Positions 52,827 through 62,251 of a stretch of 64,000 bases of DNA are shown one piece after another; position 1 is the first letter of the stretch, and each line of letters starts with the position of its first letter. The notes under the pieces are model-generated. The model made no database searches, had not been told where the DNA came from, and saw only the letters and a list, made by a program, of their open reading frames with translations. Source of the stretch: Desulfobacteraceae bacterium. GTDB lineage: Bacteria; Desulfobacterota; Desulfobacteria; Desulfobacterales; Desulfosalsimonadaceae. The position numbers and the translations under genes were made by a program. The DNA lies in NCBI GenBank assembly GCA_014237465.1, contig JABZFM010000009.1:1-64000 (forward strand). Reading direction: 5' to 3'.

Positions 52827-54599
52827 CTAATACATGCTTTCAATATCCTTAGCATATTTTTCATTGACGATTCTGCGTTTCAACTTCATGGTAGGCGTCA
52901 GCTCTTCACCTTCAATTGAAAGCTCTTGCGGGAGAATAACGAACTTCTTAATTGTCTGGACACGGGCCAGGGTCTTGTTTATTTCATCAACTTTACCCTG
53001 AATATAGGCATTAAACTTTTCACATTTCGCAGCGGACGCAGAATCTTTAGCAGGACTCCCGGCTTCATCTGCCGCCACCTGAGCAACTTTTTCAGGATCA
53101 AGGGTAAACAGCGCGGTCATATACTTTCGTTTATCTCCAATGACCACCACCTGGCTTAATACCGGAATCGCTTTTAATTTTCCTTCCAAAACCTGCGGCG
53201 GAATATTTTCACCCCCGGCTGTGATAATGAGCTCTTTTTTCCGATCCGTAATTTTTAAAAATCCCCTGTTATCAATGATGCCAACGTCACCTGAATGGAG
53301 CCATCCCTCCTCGTCGATACTTTCCTTTGTGGCTTCTTCATTTTTAAAATACCCTTTAAATACATGACGGCCGCGCATGAGCACTTCTCCGTCTTCCGCA
53401 ATTTTCATTTCTGTTCCTGGAACAGCCGGACCGGCCCATCCGGTTTCGTATTTAAAGGGTTCCGGAATAGATGCCGTGCCAGGGCCCGTGCATTCACTCA
53501 TACCGTATACTTCAGTCATTGGAAAACCCAGACTTACAAAAAACTCCAATGTATCTAAGGAAATCGGCGCTGCAGTGGAAACAAAGAACCTGCATCGGTC
53601 AAGACCCAGTTTTTCACGAACCTTTGAAAAAACCAGTTTATTGGCCAATCCATAGAGAAACGGCATGGGCTGGCCTTTCTGATGCGCATAGCCGCCTTCA
53701 AGTCCCTTTTTTCTTGCCCAGGCAGCAATCTTTTTCTTTAACGGCGGATTCTGAGCGCCGGCCGTCATCATTTTTGCCTGGATCTTTTCCCATACGCGGG
53801 GAACCCCGACAAAAACAGTCGGCCGGGCTTCGGTTAGGTTCTCTCCTAATTGATCGATACTTTCAGCAAACCAGACCGTACATCCCAGAGTATAGGGGCC
53901 ATGAAGACTGACAGCCTGTTCAGCAATATGACTTAACGGCAGGTAGCTAATAATCTGCTCTTCATCGGTGGCATCAAGAAGATCCAGCAATTGCCGGACG
54001 ACCCAGGTCAAATTGTCATGACTGATCATAACCCCTTTGGGATTGCCGGTGGTGCCGGAAGTATAAATCAGCGTGCAGGTATCATCCGGTTTCTGGGCTT
54101 TGATGCGTTCCTCAAGTTCACCTTCAGAAACCTTTTCAGCCAATTTCGACAAATCCTCCCAGGAATAGACATTATCGTCAGGATCAGACCCGTTCATCAA
54201 AACAATTGCTTTTAAATCCGGGAGCTGATCACGAATCTGTTTAAATTTTGCCAGCTGTTCTGCATTTTCAACTACGGCGATATTTGCTTCACTGTGTTCC
54301 GCAATGTACTTGCATTGCTCGGGACTGTTTGTCGTATAAATACCCCCCGGAACTGCGCCGGCAAAAATCCCGGCAAGGTCACTGATAAACCACTGGGGGC
54401 AATTATTTCCCAGAATACTGACCGCCTTGCCTTTTTCGAGGCCAAGGGCAATAAACGCCCTTGCAGTGATTCTCACCTGATTATAATATTCACCCCAGGT
54501 CATTTCTTTCCATTCACCGTTAATCTTTGTTTTCAATGCAACTTTGTTTCCAAATTTATCAACGGTGCTTTTCATAACTTCCATGATCGTTTTTTTCAT
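52827..54599 (-). CDS. Long-chain fatty acid--CoA ligase (FAA1/AMP-binding)
   Basis: A 590-residue protein of the long FadD15/FAA1 subgroup. AMP-binding P-loop-like IYTSGTTGNPKG (about 178-189), EVYGMSECTGPGT, WLHSGDVGIIDNRGFLKITDRKKE, and the catalytic lysine region LTPTMKLKRR near the C-terminus. It activates fatty acids to acyl-CoA at the inner membrane. Single gene with its own terminator. The region 54600-54866 upstream is AT-rich with no gene. Confidence 0.93.
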   Translation of the reverse strand: MKKTIMEVMKSTVDKFGNKVALKTKINGEWKEMTWGEYYNQVRITARAFIALGLEKGKAVSILGNNCPQWFISDLAGIFAGAVPGGIYTTNSPEQCKYIAEHSEANIAVVENAEQLAKFKQIRDQLPDLKAIVLMNGSDPDDNVYSWEDLSKLAEKVSEGELEERIKAQKPDDTCTLIYTSGTTGNPKGVMISHDNLTWVVRQLLDLLDATDEEQIISYLPLSHIAEQAVSLHGPYTLGCTVWFAESIDQLGENLTEARPTVFVGVPRVWEKIQAKMMTAGAQNPPLKKKIAAWARKKGLEGGYAHQKGQPMPFLYGLANKLVFSKVREKLGLDRCRFFVSTAAPISLDTLEFFVSLGFPMTEVYGMSECTGPGTASIPEPFKYETGWAGPAVPGTEMKIAEDGEVLMRGRHVFKGYFKNEEATKESIDEEGWLHSGDVGIIDNRGFLKITDRKKELIITAGGENIPPQVLEGKLKAIPVLSQVVVIGDKRKYMTALFTLDPEKVAQVAADEAGSPAKDSASAAKCEKFNAYIQGKVDEINKTLARVQTIKKFVILPQELSIEGEELTPTMKLKRRIVNEKYAKDIESMY

Positions 54600-54866
54600 A
54601 TCCCCTCCTTAAGTTTAAAAAGATGCCGGTAAATGGTTGAAACAATCCAATCAAAGTATGCCGTCATATATGGGAATGCGTTGATTGTCCGAAATGAAAA
54701 TATTATATTTATTGAAAGTACTCGATTTAATATAGTGCTCCTGAAAATTGGAATAAGAAAAGGTTCTGTTTCGACTTTGATATCTCTATAACCTATTTTA
54801 TTTTAAAATTCAAATAAAATAGCAAGTTGTTATCAATGACAAAAAATTTCAAAACTCAAAAAGTGT
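54600..54866. other. AT-rich intergenic region
   Basis: About 270 bp of AT-rich DNA upstream of the acyl-CoA ligase, presumed to hold its promoter. No ORF, hairpin or clear promoter boxes recognised. Confidence 0.35.
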
Positions 54867-55024
54867 AAAGTGACTAAAGTGAGCTAAATTGCCTAAAATT
54901 GTGGACTGCGCTAAACGCGCGATCATTTTTATTATAAAAATTGGCAATGCCGGAGGCATTAACCATAACTTTAGATCACTTCAAACTTTAGATCACTTTT
55001 AACTTTTCCGGTTTATCCGGGTCA
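54867..55024. repeat. Dispersed 160-bp repeat (copy 2)
   Basis: Second copy of the element at 28954. Shared blocks: AAAGTGACTAAA, GGACTGCGCT, AATGCCGGAGGCATTAACCATAA, CTTTAGATCACTTTTAAC, TTTTCCGGTTTATCCGGGT. It ends 3 bp before the stop codon of the UDP-sugar dehydrogenase gene. Confidence 0.75.
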
Positions 55025-55026
55025 GG

Positions 55027-56319
55027 TTACAATCGCCAATAATTGATGTTGGATTTTTTCACCTCGGAAACATCAAGTATAGATTTAATATCTACAATAC
55101 AACCATTTGATTTTAAACGAATTGACAATTTATTAAGTGGTATGTTTTTATATAATTTGTGACCCACGGCGATTATAACGGCATCAAGCTCCGTCATTTC
55201 TTCCAGGGGGCTTAAATTGATATTGAAAAAACTTTTTGCTTCACCGGCGTCGGCCATCGGGTCATGAACAATGGGATGGATGGCATAAGATTCCAATTCC
55301 TCTATGATATCAGTTACCCTTGAATTTCTTAAATCCGCACAGTCCTCCTTAAATGTCAGTCCGAGAATTCCGACTCTGGCGCCCTTAATATTCAAACCGG
55401 AGCGAGTCATTAACTTGATGGTCTGCTCCACAACAAATTTTCCCATATTATCATTAATTCTGCGTCCGGCCAGAATCACCTCCGGATGATATCCCGAGGT
55501 TTCCGCTTTATAGGTCAGGTAATACGGATCTACGCCGATACAGTGTCCACCCACCAGGCCGGGCCGAAACGGCAGAAAATTCCACTTGGTGGCGGCAGCT
55601 TCAAGCACATCAACTGTATCAATGTTTAATTTATCAAATATTACGGCCAGCTCGTTCATCAACGCAATATTAAGATCCCGCTGTGTATTTTCGATGACTT
55701 TTGCGGCTTCTGCGGTTTTAATACTCGGGGCACGATAAACTCCGGCTTTGATAATCGAAGCATAAAGATCGGCCACACGATCAAGAATTTGATCCGTGTC
55801 CCCGGAAACTACTTTTACAATGTTCGTCAGCGTATGTTCCTTGTCACCGGGATTGATCCGTTCCGGTGAATACCCCACATTAAATCCCTGTTTCCATGTC
55901 AGGCCGGAAATTTTTTCCAGAATCGGAACACAGACTTCCTCGGTAGTTCCCGGATAAACCGTTGATTCGTAAATCACCACCGCGCCTTTTTTCATAAACC
56001 GTCCAGCGGATTCAGTCGCACTTTTTAAAGGCGTCAGGTCCGGTTGACGGGCATCATCAATGGGGGTGGGAACCGCCACAATAATGTAGTCTGCTTTTGA
56101 AATATTTTCAGGATCTGTGGTATATTCAATCTCGGTTGCGGCCTTTAGTTCCTCTTCAGATATCTCGCCGGTCGGATCCACATTTTTTTTATAGGCTTCG
56201 ATACTCTGTGTTTTTAAATCATACCCGATAGTCGGATATTTCTTTCCAAATTCAATGGCTACCGGCAGTCCCACATATCCAAGTCCGATTACTGCAATGG
56301 TCGGTTTTCCTGAAATCAT
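55027..56319 (-). CDS. Nucleotide sugar dehydrogenase (UDP-GlcNAc/UDP-hexuronate type)
   Basis: A 430-residue UDP-glucose/GDP-mannose dehydrogenase. The N-terminal NAD loop GLGYVGLPVAIEFG (about 13-26) is followed by the middle dimerisation helix and the catalytic Cys in GGHCIGVDPYYL (about 256-267). The C-terminal domain spans about 305-425. The TviB/WbpA-like subgroup oxidises UDP-N-acetylhexosamines. It makes a UDP-uronic acid for a surface polysaccharide. It starts 2 bp after the sulfurylase/kinase gene and is co-transcribed. Confidence 0.92.
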   Translation of the reverse strand: MISGKPTIAVIGLGYVGLPVAIEFGKKYPTIGYDLKTQSIEAYKKNVDPTGEISEEELKAATEIEYTTDPENISKADYIIVAVPTPIDDARQPDLTPLKSATESAGRFMKKGAVVIYESTVYPGTTEEVCVPILEKISGLTWKQGFNVGYSPERINPGDKEHTLTNIVKVVSGDTDQILDRVADLYASIIKAGVYRAPSIKTAEAAKVIENTQRDLNIALMNELAVIFDKLNIDTVDVLEAAATKWNFLPFRPGLVGGHCIGVDPYYLTYKAETSGYHPEVILAGRRINDNMGKFVVEQTIKLMTRSGLNIKGARVGILGLTFKEDCADLRNSRVTDIIEELESYAIHPIVHDPMADAGEAKSFFNINLSPLEEMTELDAVIIAVGHKLYKNIPLNKLSIRLKSNGCIVDIKSILDVSEVKKSNINYWRL

Positions 56320-56321
56320 CT

Positions 56322-58034
56322 CTATATATACCCTTTCTTTCCGAGAAACAGTAGAATTTCCTGGGCTGCCTCTACCGGCGTCAATTCCGTCGTATTGATC
56401 CGGAGTTCCGGTGATACCGGAGATTCATAAGGATCATCCACGCCGGTAAAGCCTTTGATTAACCCTGCCCTGGCCTTGGCATACATGCCTTTGCGGTCAC
56501 GTCGTTCACACTCTTCAATGGGTGTTGACACATAGACCTCGATAAATCCACCGTATTGCTCAATTACCTGACGGGTCTCCTGACGTGTATTTTCATAAGG
56601 TGCAATGGGGGCGCAAATGGCGATTCCCCTGTTTTTGGTGATCTCGCTGGCAACAAAGCCGATTCGCCGAACATTGATATCCCGGTGTTCTTTACTGAAA
56701 TTGAGCTCATTGGACAGGTTCTGACGAACAATATCGCCGTCAAGAAGCGTAACAGGCCGGTCCCCGATTTCAAGAAACATGGAATACAACACCTTGGCAA
56801 CTGTTGATTTGCCGGCCCCGGACAACCCGGTCAGAAAAACGGTAAATCCCTGGTGCCTGGGGGGGGGGTATGCTTTCCGGAGCTCTTCCACAATTTCTTG
56901 AAATGTCGCCCACTCCGGAATACGGCGGCCTTCACGGATACGTTTTCTGATGTCTGATCCGGTCATTGAAATTGTCTGGGTACCTTCCGGCACCTGATCG
57001 ATGGAATGATATTCATCTTCAAATGGCAAATAAACAAATTTTTCAAATGAAACAATCTCCACCCCCATCTCGGAGCTGTATTCAGCGGCAAGTTTTCTTG
57101 CCCGATCGCTTTCATAAAAAGAATCGCCATTTACATCACAGCCCGGACTGGCATGATCATGGCCGACGATAAAATGCGAGCAACCATAGTTTTTGGCAAT
57201 AATGGCATCCAGGATCGCGTCACGGGGACCTGACAAGCGCATAGCCAGGGGAAGTAAAGACATGATATGAGAATTCGGCGGAAAATGACCGGATACCGCC
57301 TGATAACACCGCACCTGGGTGTAATGATCAAAATCACCGGGGCGGGTCATGCCGACAGCCGGCATCAGCAATAGATTTGCCCGGGCCTCCCGCATGGCCC
57401 GGGTCGTCATTTCAAACAAAAACCGGTGAAGGGGATTACGGGTCTGGAACCCGACAATCCGGTGCCAACCGAGCTTGGCATATATCGCCCTTACTTCTGC
57501 CGGTGTCTGGCGAAGCTGTTTAAAATCAAAATGAAGCGGCAGACTGATGACTTCCAGGCTACCGCCTACATAATAATCCCCGGACTTATTATTCAGATAC
57601 CACACCCCCGGGTGATTCGTATCCTGTGTTTCAAAAATTTGCTGCGCTTCTTTTTTACGATCCACCGGCCAGACATCCTCCACATGCATGACGGCCAGCA
57701 GAAACCCTTCCGGATCCCTCAGGGCAACCGATTGTCCGGATTCCAGGTTTTTGGCAAAAGATTCCGACACATCCAGGCAGATGGGAACCGACCAGAGAAC
57801 ATCATTCTGCAGCCGCATCCGATCCAGAACCGACTCATAGTCCGAGCGAACCATAAATCCTTTTAGCGGTGAAAAAACACCGGTGGCCAGCAGCTCCAGG
57901 TCGCAGAGCTGGCGGTCGTTTAAGGCAATGTCAGGTATATTTAATGCGATTTCCTTTAAAAGCCGGGCGCGTTCTTCATTGACCAGCAGATTTACCAGAA
58001 GACCGCCATGAGCATCATTGATTGAATCTGTCAT
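56322..58034 (-). CDS. Bifunctional sulfate adenylyltransferase / APS kinase
   Basis: A 570-residue fusion in the order ATP sulfurylase (about 1-390) then APS kinase (402-570), as in fungi and Aquifex-like enzymes. Sulfurylase motifs: GFQTRNPLHR (QxRN) and IVGHDHASPG. Kinase: Walker A GLSGAGKS at 403-410, LDGDIVRQNL, and FTGVDDPYE. The segment CAPIAPYE replaces the SPFISPYR type. It makes APS and PAPS. Dissimilatory sulfate reducers use a separate single-domain Sat, so PAPS here is likely for assimilation or sulfation. It is adjacent to UDP-sugar dehydrogenase and CysQ. Confidence 0.94.
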   Translation of the reverse strand: MTDSINDAHGGLLVNLLVNEERARLLKEIALNIPDIALNDRQLCDLELLATGVFSPLKGFMVRSDYESVLDRMRLQNDVLWSVPICLDVSESFAKNLESGQSVALRDPEGFLLAVMHVEDVWPVDRKKEAQQIFETQDTNHPGVWYLNNKSGDYYVGGSLEVISLPLHFDFKQLRQTPAEVRAIYAKLGWHRIVGFQTRNPLHRFLFEMTTRAMREARANLLLMPAVGMTRPGDFDHYTQVRCYQAVSGHFPPNSHIMSLLPLAMRLSGPRDAILDAIIAKNYGCSHFIVGHDHASPGCDVNGDSFYESDRARKLAAEYSSEMGVEIVSFEKFVYLPFEDEYHSIDQVPEGTQTISMTGSDIRKRIREGRRIPEWATFQEIVEELRKAYPPPRHQGFTVFLTGLSGAGKSTVAKVLYSMFLEIGDRPVTLLDGDIVRQNLSNELNFSKEHRDINVRRIGFVASEITKNRGIAICAPIAPYENTRQETRQVIEQYGGFIEVYVSTPIEECERRDRKGMYAKARAGLIKGFTGVDDPYESPVSPELRINTTELTPVEAAQEILLFLGKKGYI

Positions 58035-58066
58035 ATAATTTTCACCTGTGAAATTAAGGCTTACTC

Positions 58067-58203
58067 AAAAATAACTTCACATTTTGGAAGCCGATGCATC
58101 CCGCCTGGCTGTGTTGCTCGTCGGTTGAATACATAAAGTATTTGTCCTCCTCGCGCCTGGCCAGCCGGGAGCCTCAATTCCCAAAATTATGAACTTATTA
58201 TTT
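58067..58203. repeat. Long inverted-end repeat (AATAACTTCACATTTTGG type)
   Basis: The ends AAAATAACTTCACATTTTGG and CCAAAATTATGAACTTATTATT are imperfect inverted repeats. The interior has CATCCCGCCTGGCTG and CGCGCCTGGCCAGCCGGGAG, also inverted. It fills the gap between cysQ and the sulfurylase gene. Confidence 0.7.
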
Positions 58204-58212
58204 CGTGACCCC

Positions 58213-59031
58213 TTAGTGTTTGCCGTTAGACACAAAAAACCATGGGTTTAATAAATTTTCTTTATTGTATAATAAAGGCTCTCCAGTATCGGCTCTGAAT
58301 ACCGAAGCACCGGCGCATTCGGCGATTATATGACCAGCCGCCGTGTCCCATTCCATTGTGGGCCCCAGTCTTGGATATACATCCGCGCTGCCTTCCGCCA
58401 CCCGGCACAATTTCAATGAACTGCCGGCGGAAATAAAATCCACCGTGCCATGTTCGATTCTTTTCTGTTCCACATATTCTTCAAGTTCCCTGGTGGCATG
58501 GGAGCGGCTGCCGACAATTGTAAACGGACGCGTTTTCCCGGGAGCGATATCGATGGGTAAAGATTTGTTAACAATCTGAGTCAGCGGTATATCCATAAAG
58601 TCAAAATCAGAATCTAATACCATAAGATACGCCCCAAAATCTTTGGCGGCAAAGTACAGCTGTTTGAGTACCGGCACATAGATAACGCCCATGACCGGCG
58701 TGTTCTCTTTCACCAGTGCGATATTGACCGTGAACTCATCATTTTTCTTGATAAATTCCTTGGTTCCGTCCAGCGGATCGACAATCCAAAGGTATTCCCA
58801 CTGCTTTCTGACATGGTAATCAATGCGCTTGCCTTCTTCACTCAATACGGGAATGTCAAGCGGTGCTAAATGAGACATGATAATTTCATGGGATCGTTTA
58901 TCCGCCATTGTCAGGGGGGACTTATCTTCTTTTTCCTCAACAGCAAAATCCTGATTGTATACTTCTAAAATGGCGAAACCCGCTTCCACGGCGGCAACTA
59001 TTGCCGGTAATATTAAATTCTTTATGTTCAT
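58213..59031 (-). CDS. cysQ: 3'(2'),5'-bisphosphate nucleotidase
   Basis: A 272-residue inositol-monophosphatase-fold protein. Metal sites: EEGKR (about 67), WIVDPLDGTKEF (about 90-101) and MEWDTAAGHII near the C-terminus, the CysQ pattern. It degrades the PAP left when PAPS is used and so fits with the PAPS-making fusion 178 bp downstream. I chose ATG 59031; a TTG two codons earlier is also in frame. SD weak. Confidence 0.92.
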   Translation of the reverse strand: MNIKNLILPAIVAAVEAGFAILEVYNQDFAVEEKEDKSPLTMADKRSHEIIMSHLAPLDIPVLSEEGKRIDYHVRKQWEYLWIVDPLDGTKEFIKKNDEFTVNIALVKENTPVMGVIYVPVLKQLYFAAKDFGAYLMVLDSDFDFMDIPLTQIVNKSLPIDIAPGKTRPFTIVGSRSHATRELEEYVEQKRIEHGTVDFISAGSSLKLCRVAEGSADVYPRLGPTMEWDTAAGHIIAECAGASVFRADTGEPLLYNKENLLNPWFFVSNGKH

Positions 59032-59037
59032 AACCAA

Positions 59038-59245
59038 TGATTTCTTTTTTATGAGAATAAATTAAGCGATTGAAACCAAACTGTACCTGCAATATAATAG
59101 TTATTTGATTTTATGAAAATTTTTTCTACATAGAGCCGTAAACATTGACAAATTAAACAATCACATGATCTAAGTCAATATATAAATCTCGCTTGCAACT
59201 GCAAAATAAGCATTGACGAAGTAATTTATGCTTTTATAATTAGTA
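59038..59245. other. AT-rich intergenic region before divergent methyltransferase
   Basis: About 200 bp, AT-rich. No gene. It probably contains the promoter for the leftward cysQ operon. Confidence 0.3.
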
Positions 59246-59427
59246 CCTGAACGGAAAGTGCCTCAAATATAACTTTTCTGTCATTGCGAGCCACGCCGCT
59301 GGCGTCGCAGGGACGGACACGACCAAAGCAATCTCATAAAAGAGGGGGTTACTTCGTCGTTCGTTCCCTCCCTGCCAAGCCGAAGGCATGGCTCGTAATG
59401 ACAACTTGGATTTAGAGGTTTTCGTTC
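59246..59427. repeat. TGTCATTG...CGTAATGACA palindromic repeat (copy 2)
   Basis: Same outer ends (CCTGAACGGAAA / TTTTCGTTC) and inner inverted TGTCATTGCGAGCC / GGCTCGTAATGACA as 39476-39617, with about 40 bp extra interior sequence. Confidence 0.75.
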
Positions 59428-59549
59428 AATCTCTAATTAAATTAAATCTATTGAAAAGGATTCCGCAAATTTTTCATGACTCGATACAAAAACGATTGCT
59501 CTTTCTCTTCGTATCAACTCCTATTAACCTTCTGTTACCAAGGTGATCC

Positions 59550-60221
59550 ATGAAAGATGCCTATATTAAAAAATTTGATTCAGTCTATGAATCCAATGAC
59601 AGTTATTATGGTTTTGAACTTCGAAAAGAATTTACGGATTATTTTAAAGAAAAAACAGTTACCGGTCAAACGGTCCTTGATCTTGGATGCGGAGAAGGCA
59701 GGTATTCCCTGTTCATGGCACAGAAAGGATGCGACACACTTGCGGTTGACCGGTCAACCGCCGGAATTGAAAAACTGAAAAAAATGGCTGAAACTCACCG
59801 GCTGCCCATTTCTGCTAAAGTCATTGATATTGAAGACTTTGTTTTTGAAGAGAATAAATTTGATATTATTATTGTTGCAACAGTTCTTGATCATCTTTGC
59901 CGCGAATTACGATACAATACCATCAATGGCATCAAAAAAGCGCTGAAACCCGAAGGAACACTTTATGTCAATGTTTTTACCGTATCTGACCCCGGTTACA
60001 TCACAAGACAAAATGCCGTATCTGAAATAAATTCAGAAACCATCAGTGATACTGCGGAATGCATGGAATATTATTTTGATTCAAATGAACTCAAATCGCT
60101 TTTCTACGATTTTAATATTCTTTACTACTATGAAGGAATTGAACCGGACCTTTCCCACGGCCGGCCCCATGATCATGGATGGGCCTGTCTTCTGGCCCGG
60201 AAACCGGGCGGGGGGTTTTAA
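59550..60221 (+). CDS. SAM-dependent methyltransferase (class I)
   Basis: A 223-residue Rossmann methyltransferase. Motif I VLDLGCGEGRYSLFMA (about 44-59), motif II LAVDRS, and a post-motif IIVATVLDHLC strand. No subfamily signature is clear. The fold includes a TehB-like pattern. It may be linked to tellurite or small-molecule methylation, but this is speculative. Weak AGGTGAT SD. Single gene. Confidence 0.82.
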   Translation: MKDAYIKKFDSVYESNDSYYGFELRKEFTDYFKEKTVTGQTVLDLGCGEGRYSLFMAQKGCDTLAVDRSTAGIEKLKKMAETHRLPISAKVIDIEDFVFEENKFDIIIVATVLDHLCRELRYNTINGIKKALKPEGTLYVNVFTVSDPGYITRQNAVSEINSETISDTAECMEYYFDSNELKSLFYDFNILYYYEGIEPDLSHGRPHDHGWACLLARKPGGGF

Positions 60222-60267
60222 ACAACATCATGTATCATGCCTCTGCCTGATATAAGTCAGTTACAAA

Positions 60268-60292
60268 TGGAGGTCTAAAGACCTCCGCTACA
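60268..60292. repeat. Half copy of TGTAGCGGA palindromic repeat
   Basis: TGGAGGTCTAAAGACCTCC followed by GCTACA matches one half of the element at 15934-16010. Confidence 0.6.
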
Positions 60293-60380
60293 TCGTTAAA
60301 CCCGTAGGCCGGGTTTCTTATCCGGCAAGCTTATCCCCAATAAATCCCGAACCAACGTTTTGCTCTGGTTTATTGAGATA

Positions 60381-62102
60381 TTACTCCGTTTTATCCGTCT
60401 CAAAATCCATACCGCTCTGTTTTAATCCCGCAACACCGGCACCGACACTGACGGTATCCTCAAATCCATGTACCCTGAGATTGATCTGGGCTTCATAAGA
60501 CCGGACGCCGGTATTACAGATCAATACCAGTTTCTTGCCTTTGGGCACTTCATCGATGCGCTGTGCAAGTTCATTATGGGGAATACTTTTCCATATTTCC
60601 GGATATTTTTCTTCAAATACCCGGGCATCTGCATAAGCACGGCAATCCAGATAGACACAGTCATCTTTGTCACGTTTTTCCCAACATACCTCGAATTCAT
60701 CCAACTCCATCGGCATATAACGGCCATCTAAAAAATTTTCCGCTGCATTGCCCAATGCATTGATGATATCCATTGCAGAAGCAAACGGCGGGGAATAAGC
60801 AAGCTCAAGATTACTGATGGCGTCGACAGTAGGATGATACTGCAAAATCGATGCAACGGCATTGACACGTGCGAACATCCCGCTATTCTCCGCGCCAAAT
60901 CCCTGAATCCCAAGAACCCGTCGGGTTTTCCGGTCCACCACCAGTTCCAGATAAATAATTTCTTTTTCCGGATAAAAATGCGCCCGGTCAAACTGGGACA
61001 CCTGAATCCCGACGGCATCAAACCCTTCTTTTAAAGCGGATTCAACAGATAGCCCCGCGCCCGCAAGGGCCATATCAAAAGTTTTTACCACAAAACTTCC
61101 CACCGCACCTTTGAAAACAGCATTTCCACCAGCCAAATTCGTACCGATCACTCGTCCCTGGCGATTGGCCATGGACCCTAATGGGAAATATCCGGGTTTT
61201 CCGGTCACCAGATTCAAAATCTGAACACAGTCTCCGCCGGCGTATATATCCGGGTCCGACGTCTGCATATGGTCATTCACCACAATAAAACCGCCCGGGG
61301 CGATCTCAAGCCCCGCCTCTTTGGCAAGATCGGTATTCGGACCGATTCCGACCGCCATTATCACAAGATCCGCAGAAAGGCTGCGCTTGTTTGTTTTTAC
61401 TGATTCAACCGCATTCGTTCCTTCAATCGCTTCCACGGATTCCCCCAGATAAAATGACACCCCCTCCTCTTCCATTCGATGCCGGGCCATGCGAGACAGG
61501 TTCTTGCTGACAAACCCGGGCATGATCTGGTCGCAGTATTCCACCACGGATGTTTCAATCTGCCACATATCCGCCAGGGATTCCGCCATTTCCAGGCCAA
61601 TGAATCCGGCGCCGATCACAACAGCCTTTTCAACCTTCCCTGAGGTCACCATCTTTTTTATTTGGATGGCATCATGAAGGTTGCCGACACTATACACATT
61701 TTTTAAAGAGGTGCCGGGAATATTGAGCTCCCTTGGTTTGGTGCCGACACCGATCACCAGTTTGTCATATGAAAGATCTTTTTCCTTCCCGTCTCTTGAC
61801 TCCACTCTGACCGCCTTGTTCTTCCGGTCAATCTTTACGGCTTTTGTTGCAGGCAATGCAATAACGCCCTTATCATCTTGAAAAAAACGTTCATCTCTGA
61901 CCATATGAAAACTCGTAGATCTGAGTTCTGATTCATCGCTCACATCTCCGGAGATAAAGTACGGAATGCCGCACCCGCCGTATGAGATTATTTCATCCTG
62001 ATCAATTAATGTGACGTTGGCATCCTGACGGAGCCTTTTAAAACGGCAGCCTGCTTTCGGCCCAACCGCCACGGCACCAATTATTAATATATTTTCAGAC
62101 AT
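60381..62102 (-). CDS. FAD-dependent CoA-disulfide reductase-like protein with rhodanese domain
   Basis: A 573-residue protein. An N-terminal FAD domain has a divergent loop (IIGAVAVGPKAG in place of GGxxGG), with the CoADR/Nox active-site Cys in YGGCGIPYFISGD (about 43). The NADH loop is VVIGAGFIGLEMAES, and the second FAD loop has DIYAGGDC. The dimerisation domain follows, then a rhodanese domain (about 480-573) with active Cys in ICNTGVRSYEA. The family reduces CoA persulfide/disulfide or polysulfide. In an anaerobe it may handle sulfane sulfur. I chose ATG 62102 (TAGGAG upstream). Confidence 0.9.
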   Translation of the reverse strand: MSENILIIGAVAVGPKAGCRFKRLRQDANVTLIDQDEIISYGGCGIPYFISGDVSDESELRSTSFHMVRDERFFQDDKGVIALPATKAVKIDRKNKAVRVESRDGKEKDLSYDKLVIGVGTKPRELNIPGTSLKNVYSVGNLHDAIQIKKMVTSGKVEKAVVIGAGFIGLEMAESLADMWQIETSVVEYCDQIMPGFVSKNLSRMARHRMEEEGVSFYLGESVEAIEGTNAVESVKTNKRSLSADLVIMAVGIGPNTDLAKEAGLEIAPGGFIVVNDHMQTSDPDIYAGGDCVQILNLVTGKPGYFPLGSMANRQGRVIGTNLAGGNAVFKGAVGSFVVKTFDMALAGAGLSVESALKEGFDAVGIQVSQFDRAHFYPEKEIIYLELVVDRKTRRVLGIQGFGAENSGMFARVNAVASILQYHPTVDAISNLELAYSPPFASAMDIINALGNAAENFLDGRYMPMELDEFEVCWEKRDKDDCVYLDCRAYADARVFEEKYPEIWKSIPHNELAQRIDEVPKGKKLVLICNTGVRSYEAQINLRVHGFEDTVSVGAGVAGLKQSGMDFETDKTE

Positions 62103-62251
62103 ATAATCGCTCCTATATTTTCTTTTGATTAGAACCAATTGTAAAAGAAAAAACCTAAACCTATTATTACATCTGTGCAAGGAAATTTAACAAAAAAATA
62201 AAAAAGCACATTAAGCACAATTTCCAGACATGAGTATTTGTTCAATTTGAG

